Shown here: positions 6,616 to 9,141 of the stretch, piece after piece
Position numbering within the stretch: position 1 is the first letter of the stretch
Layout: each line of letters begins with the position of its first letter
Assembly: GCA_910588405.1 (NCBI GenBank)
Contig: CAJUPT010000096.1
Span: forward strand, 1-9,141
Reading direction: 5' to 3'
From: an uncultured Lachnospiraceae bacterium
GTDB lineage: Bacteria > Bacillota > Clostridia > Lachnospirales > Lachnospiraceae
DNA length: 9,141 nt
The notes under the pieces: model-generated
Seen by the model: the letters and a program-made list of their open reading frames with translations, nothing else
Told to the model about the DNA's origin: nothing
The model's database searches: none
Made by a program: the position numbers and the translations under genes

Positions 6616-7667
6616 GTCTTCATTGTCCTTTCTACTTTATGGAATAATTGTCCGGCGGCGGAACAGATGGAATCCGTCAGCTGGCGGAGATGGGAGAGCT
6701 GCTCCGGGCTGACAAAGGGAAATACCGCGTCATAATACGGGTCGCTGTACCAGCCGATCTCTTTATGGAATTTCCGGACAAATGCCTCATATTCTTCTAG
6801 GAAGCTGTCCGGGGTGCCGCTGCAATCTTTGTCCGGGTCTTTCAGTTCCGCTACCACATCTTTTAAACTGGCGGCAGGGGCTTTCTGCGAGACCGGCTGA
6901 GAAAGAGGAGCTGATGCCACAGATCCTGCCGCCTTTTCTGTCCGGTTTTCCGTTTCGGGCTGTCCTGCTGCTCCGGTCTCCGGAGCTTTAAGTCTTTCAT
7001 TGCCGTCATCCGGTGTTGTCTCCCTCTTTCTGGTATATTCATCCACCGTGCGTATCTCTTTTGCGGCAAGGAGCGCGGCGGCTTCTTTCTGCTGTTCCGG
7101 TTTCAGATTAGAGAGCTTCATTGCAGCTTTTTTTGATATTTTTGTGTCTGTCCCTTTGATGATCTCTTTGGTTTCCGGTGTCAGGTTTTTTGCCGTCTGT
7201 ATCTGCCGCCGGACGGTACGGGGTGCTACACCTAATTTGTCGGCAGTGTCATCAACAAATGATTTTGCCGGATCAAACGGACATTTTGTCCGTTTGATTT
7301 CTTTGCTTTTTCTGTCGCCTCCCCGCTTTGTTTCCGGGTGCAGTGTTTCATAAATTTCCTTGCGGCGCAGAAGCATCTCCCCATATTCCACGGGTGACAG
7401 GTCATTGCGTATAAAATTCTCGTCAATCTCCGCCAGTTCTGCCGCCAGCCCTTCCAGGCTGCTGACAGTGCATTCCACATCCGTCCATCCCAGTGCTTTC
7501 ACTGCTTCCAGGCGGTGCAGCCCTGCGATCAGAAAATTCTCCCTGTCTATGGTCAGGGGATTCAAAAGCCCAAGCTCTCGTATGCTGTCTGTCAGTTCTT
7601 TTACATGCCCCATATCAAGGCTGCGCCTCCCTTCCCTTATCTGGATTCTCTTTATGGAAACCTGCAT
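6612..7667 (-). CDS. ParB/KorB-family DNA-binding protein
   Basis: A 351-residue ParB/RepB/Spo0J-type protein. ParB-N domain at about 3-95: LDMGHVKELTDSIRELGLLN (17-36) and FLIAGLHRLEAVKALGW (45-61), the counterpart of the GERRxRA nucleotide box, here degenerate (GLHRLE). A central DNA-binding part follows with NDLSPVEYGEMLLRR (88-102) and a helix-turn-helix at about 140-160 (ADKLGVAPRTVRRQIQTAK). Residues 215-285 form a low-complexity Ala/Pro/Thr/Glu linker, and 286-351 a separate C-terminal helical domain. The start at 7667 has AGGGGGT (7677-7683) nine bases upstream; a longer frame to 7739 lacks a site and extends into the gene-free region. It is translationally coupled to the next ParB-fold gene. 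Likely roles are site-specific binding for partition or control of element genes. With no ParA visible and an altered nucleotide box, classical CTP-clamp partition is uncertain. Confidence 0.85.
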   Translation of the reverse strand: MQVSIKRIQIREGRRSLDMGHVKELTDSIRELGLLNPLTIDRENFLIAGLHRLEAVKALGWTDVECTVSSLEGLAAELAEIDENFIRNDLSPVEYGEMLLRRKEIYETLHPETKRGGDRKSKEIKRTKCPFDPAKSFVDDTADKLGVAPRTVRRQIQTAKNLTPETKEIIKGTDTKISKKAAMKLSNLKPEQQKEAAALLAAKEIRTVDEYTRKRETTPDDGNERLKAPETGAAGQPETENRTEKAAGSVASAPLSQPVSQKAPAASLKDVVAELKDPDKDCSGTPDSFLEEYEAFVRKFHKEIGWYSDPYYDAVFPFVSPEQLSHLRQLTDSICSAAGQLFHKVERTMKT

Positions 7668-7745
7668 ATAAGCGGCACCCCCTTTATTTTCCTTTTGTTT
7701 TATCTCAGTGCCTGCTGGATGAAACACCATGCGCCACAAGCCGAT

Positions 7746-7767
7746 GTACCGCTATAGAAACGGATAC
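7746..7767. repeat. Imperfect inverted repeat GTACCG/CGGATAC
   Basis: GTACCG (7746-7751) and CGGATAC (7761-7767) pair with one bulged base around a nine-base loop. It is the hairpin of the gene-free region closest to the ParB start and may belong to its leader. Confidence 0.35.
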
Positions 7768-7789
7768 GCCAGCAGCTTATGGCGGCAGG

Positions 7790-7806
7790 TCTTGCATCCC
7801 GCAAGA
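7790..7806. repeat. Perfect 6-bp hairpin with 5-nt loop
   Basis: TCTTGC (7790-7795) and GCAAGA (7801-7806) flank ATCCC. It sits three bases from the next, larger hairpin (7809-7838), which suggests consecutive helices of one folded RNA. Confidence 0.5.
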
Positions 7807-7808
7807 AT

Positions 7809-7838
7809 CCGGCAGGCGCATTTTGCGTTGGCTGCCGG
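7809..7838. repeat. Strong two-part hairpin CCGGCAG/CTGCCGG
   Basis: Outer stem CCGGCAG (7809-7815) with CTGCCGG (7832-7838), seven G/C-rich pairs; inner stem CGCA (7817-7820) with TGCG (7824-7827) around TTT. No T-run follows on either strand, so it is not an intrinsic terminator. Confidence 0.6.
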
Positions 7839-7863
7839 AGCTATCGCAAACAGGAACCTCCGG
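7835..7863. repeat. Alternative stem CCGGAG/CTCCGG competing with the 7809-7838 hairpin
   Basis: CCGGAG (7835-7840) pairs perfectly with CTCCGG (7858-7863). It uses bases 7835-7838 that also form the 3' arm of the CCGGCAG hairpin, so the two stems exclude each other. Confidence 0.45.
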
Positions 7864-7991
7864 TCAGGACAAAGAATATGCCCTGTTCCTCGGTACGGGT
7901 TCCCATAATTCCATCAAATCTCATTCTTGTGCCGTATTATCAGGCGACGGGATCGCCCTGCTTCTCACCCCCGGCACGGGAATATCCAAGC

Positions 7992-8010
7992 CGCTTATGG
8001 TTAGTAAGCG
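7992..8010. repeat. Perfect 6-bp hairpin CGCTTA/TAAGCG
   Basis: CGCTTA (7992-7997) and TAAGCG (8005-8010) enclose a seven-base loop. GCTTATGG at 7993-8000 is repeated exactly at 7774-7781. Confidence 0.45.
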
Positions 8011-8020
8011 CCATGATACC

Positions 8021-8040
8021 GACGGCAGGTGGCGGCAGGT
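8021..8040. repeat. Tandem decamer RRCGGCAGGT, third copy at 7781-7790
   Basis: GACGGCAGGT (8021-8030) is followed directly by GGCGGCAGGT (8031-8040). TGGCGGCAGGT at 8030-8040 is identical to 7780-7790, 250 bases away. Such short repeats could be protein-binding iterons or repeated RNA helix strands. Confidence 0.5.
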
Positions 8041-8135
8041 GACTAAGCTGCCCAGGCCATGCCCACAGTATCCCCCTTTCACCCTGCGGTACGGGAATTT
8101 TCTGGTTCTCCACTCACTGGCGGCTCATGGCGGTT

Positions 8136-8154
8136 CCGGCATTACCAGTGCCGG
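8136..8154. repeat. Perfect 6-bp hairpin CCGGCA/TGCCGG
   Basis: CCGGCA (8136-8141) and TGCCGG (8149-8154) flank a seven-base loop; an overlapping CACTGG/CCAGTG pairing also exists nearby. No T-run follows. Confidence 0.45.
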
Positions 8155-8311
8155 TCACAGGCCCTCCGGGTTCCCGCTCGTACCTTTGATGTTATCTTAT
8201 TGACGGAGCAGGGCAGGGAGGGGCAGAAGATAAGCCCTTTCCCCGTCCGTTCCCGCAGGCAGTCGTCGCGTCCGTGCCTGGGCCGCTTGCTTTACAGCCC
8301 CGCGCAGTGGG

Positions 8312-8349
8312 AGAAACTTGAATACTGATTATCCATGAACAGAAACTTG
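8312..8349. repeat. 9-bp direct repeat AGAAACTTG
   Basis: AGAAACTTG occurs at 8312-8320 and 8341-8349, 29 bases apart start to start. The second copy lies inside an imperfect dyad, ACAG...CTGT (8339-8355). Short direct repeats beside a dyad can mark binding sites or transfer origins, but this is weak evidence. Confidence 0.35.
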
Positions 8350-8375
8350 TCCTGTTGTTTTTCAATGTGCATGAA

Positions 8376-8397
8376 GAGGGAATAAAAATATCCCCTC
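8376..8397. repeat. 9-bp hairpin downstream of the sigma-like gene
   Basis: GAGGGAATA (8376-8384) and TATCCCCTC (8389-8397) pair with one G-T around AAAA. It is 41 bases past the stop of the sigma-like gene but has no following T-run on the minus strand, so it could slow decay of the upstream message or be part of a processed RNA rather than a clean terminator. Confidence 0.45.
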
Positions 8398-8438
8398 ATA
8401 AGGTTCGGTAACGAAAAAGCAGTTTGAAAACCAGATTT

Positions 8439-8882
8439 TTAAAAAAACTTTTTTAATTTTTCCAAAATCTTCTTTTTCCGCTTGTGGATAGCTGCCTGTG
8501 TGAGATTGTAAACCGCGCTTATTTCCCGTTCTGATTTCTCCAGATAGAAGATCTCATGGATCAGTTCCCTTTCTTCATCCGTCAGGCTCTGCAATGCCCT
8601 GTCCAGCGTTTCCAGCGTCTGTGCTTTTATTACAGCACCGTCCACCGGCTCGTCCGGAGCAGGGAAATCCCAGTCTGCTTCCAAAAGATGCTCATATGAT
8701 GCTTCACGGCTGGGAACGTATTCTACCGTCTGTTTTTCCGGATCCACAACAAACTTTCCTTTTTTCAGCCGCTTCATAAAATACCGCTCTTTTTCTTCCG
8801 CATGTTTATATTCCCGGTAGACTTCCTCACTGACCTTCACGGGTTGTCCCTCTATGTATAAATAAAAATCCTTTTCTGCCAT
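8439..8882 (-). CDS. Small sigma-70 region-4-like regulator
   Basis: A 147-residue protein of the sigma-factor-like family common on Clostridia integrative elements. The N-terminus (1-60) has the usual YLYIEGQPVKVSEEVYREY opening and KKGKFVVDPEKQTVEYVPSRE (40-60). The C-terminus (90-147) is a sigma region-4 helix-turn-helix: LDRALQSLTDEERELIHEIF (94-113), then REISAVYNLTQAAIHKRKKK (119-138), the recognition-helix end. There is no region 2, so it cannot act as a full sigma factor; it more likely activates element promoters with RNA polymerase. The start at 8882 has GGAGG (8888-8892) five bases upstream. A longer frame to 9026 would read through a terminator hairpin and is rejected. A leader with two hairpins and a dyad precedes it. 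It lies upstream of the ParB genes in the same direction, separated by the gene-free region. Confidence 0.85.
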   Translation of the reverse strand: MAEKDFYLYIEGQPVKVSEEVYREYKHAEEKERYFMKRLKKGKFVVDPEKQTVEYVPSREASYEHLLEADWDFPAPDEPVDGAVIKAQTLETLDRALQSLTDEERELIHEIFYLEKSEREISAVYNLTQAAIHKRKKKILEKLKKFF

Positions 8883-8895
8883 ATATTCCTCCGAA

Positions 8896-8923
8896 ATTCT
8901 GAAATGTTGACGGGTTTCAGAAT
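8896..8923 (-). promoter_or_regulatory. 9-bp dyad just upstream of the sigma-like gene's ribosome site
   Basis: ATTCTGAAA (8923-8915 on the minus strand) and TTTCAGAAT (8904-8896) are perfect inverse copies with a ten-base spacer. The downstream arm ends three bases before GGAGG. It could be a repressor or self-regulatory operator in DNA, or a hairpin next to the ribosome site in RNA. Confidence 0.55.
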
Positions 8924-8981
8924 CCCAGAGGCGGAGAACGGCATCTTGGAACAATGACAAGTTCCTGCATAAAACGACATG

Positions 8982-9015
8982 AAAAAAGCCGCGCCTGGCA
9001 GATACCAGACACGGC
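8982..9015 (-). terminator. Intrinsic terminator/attenuator ahead of the sigma-like gene
   Basis: On the minus strand GCCGTGTCTGG (9015-9005) pairs with CCAGGCGCGGC (8998-8988), nine Watson-Crick and two G-T pairs, loop TATCTG, followed at once by TTTTTT (8987-8982). This is the canonical intrinsic terminator form. It stops transcription about 100 bases before the sigma-like start. It either ends an upstream gene lying past 9141 or works as an attenuator in the sigma-like leader. Confidence 0.85.
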
Positions 9016-9067
9016 CGAAAATACATCTCGTCGTATTCGCTTTTTATGAACGCATTGTAATATAAAA

Positions 9068-9098
9068 ATATCCGTATAGTTAGCGGCTATACGGATAT
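9068..9098 (-). promoter_or_regulatory. 12-bp perfect inverted repeat, operator or second terminator
   Basis: ATATCCGTATAG (9068-9079) and CTATACGGATAT (9087-9098) are exact inverse copies with a seven-base spacer. On the minus strand the stem is followed by TTTTATATT, so it can be a terminator. As DNA it is also a well-formed operator, centres about two helical turns apart. A TATAAT (9109-9104) just upstream on the minus strand would place a transcript start close to its edge, but the -35 is poor. Confidence 0.6.
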
Positions 9099-9141
9099 GG
9101 CAAATTATATGTTTAATTGACAGAAAGACTGTTTTTTCGCA

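Larger units (their letters stand above)
7668..8438. other. Gene-free GC-rich region with many hairpins and short repeats; candidate structured RNA or cis-acting site
   Basis: About 770 bases between the sigma-like gene and the ParB gene with no credible minus-strand gene. The minus strand is broken by stops in every frame. Plus-strand frames (for example 7779-8042 and 8059-8328) lack good ribosome sites and recognisable motifs, and the longest overlaps the ParB gene antisense. By eye the stretch is richer in G+C than its neighbours. It holds several perfect stem-loops, mutually exclusive stems (7809-7838 against 7835-7863), an 11-bp direct repeat, a tandem decamer and three copies of a CCCGTRCCG motif. 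Possible readings are a long structured non-coding RNA or leader for the ParB operon, an origin of transfer, or a ParB/replication binding region. The sequence alone does not decide. Confidence 0.5.

Noticed and set aside
7878..8015. Short minus-strand frame starting ATGGCGCTTAC (near 8014) with a continuation after two stops
   Set aside because: It has no Shine-Dalgarno sequence, meets TGA TAA after 24 codons, and the continuing frame is equally short; more consistent with non-coding sequence than with a broken gene, although a decayed gene cannot be fully excluded.
7493..8203. 236-residue plus-strand open frame, and shorter plus frames at 7779-8042 and 8059-8328
   Set aside because: No recognisable domain, composition rich in Pro/Arg/Ser as in antisense or GC-rich non-coding DNA, no clear ribosome site, and the longest runs antisense through the well-supported ParB gene.
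8883..9026. 48-residue N-terminal extension of the sigma-like protein
   Set aside because: It would be translated through a canonical terminator and the dyads; ATG 8882 has GGAGG five bases upstream and matches the usual family start.
1..9141. CRISPR array, tRNA, rRNA or IS element
   Set aside because: No regularly spaced 20-40 bp repeats, no cloverleaf or rRNA-like stretch, and no DDE transposase or terminal inverted repeats were seen on either strand.

Overview
The window looks like the recombination and maintenance end of an integrative (probably conjugative) element from a gut-type Clostridia, Lachnospiraceae-like Firmicute. The grounds are strong AGGAGG-type ribosome sites, roughly balanced GC, tandem Tn4451/Tn5397-type large serine recombinases, ParB-domain proteins and a small sigma-like protein of the kind common on such elements. 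No 16S rRNA, housekeeping gene or tRNA is present, so the host is inferred from family resemblance only.

All convincing complete genes lie on the minus strand, so transcription runs from right to left. From the right: a leader with a 12-bp inverted repeat and a textbook intrinsic terminator (8982-9098); a small sigma-region-4-like regulator (8439-8882); a GC-rich stretch of about 770 bases with no credible gene, full of hairpins and short repeats (7668-8438); a ParB/KorB-type protein (6612-7667); a second, different ParB-fold protein overlapping it by four bases (5752-6615); and a 70-residue small protein resembling DUF6870 (5520-5732).

Next comes a strong promoter (TTGACT, 17 bp, extended -10 TGCTATCAT) carrying two perfect palindromes. 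It drives a leader in which an 11-bp hairpin can hide the ribosome site. Behind it is a tightly packed operon: three divergent large serine recombinases (549, 545 and 516 residues, all with intact catalytic Ser/Arg motifs, recombinase domain, zinc ribbon and coiled coil), then a 122-residue single-domain recombinase homologue whose catalytic serine is replaced by aspartate. The joins (TAAATG, an 8-base overlap, a 20-base gap) imply co-expression in fixed ratio.

The left edge (about 2-90) reads on the plus strand as a scrap of a tyrosine recombinase (IRIHDFRH motif) that loses its family resemblance just before a strong hairpin plus T-run (95-144). This may be the element boundary.

The recombinases would excise and integrate the element. 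The mini-recombinase may modulate them. The ParB-fold proteins, DUF6870-like protein and sigma-like protein would handle maintenance and expression. The least explained parts are the serine-less mini-recombinase, the gene-free structured region, and the layered control of the recombinase operon.
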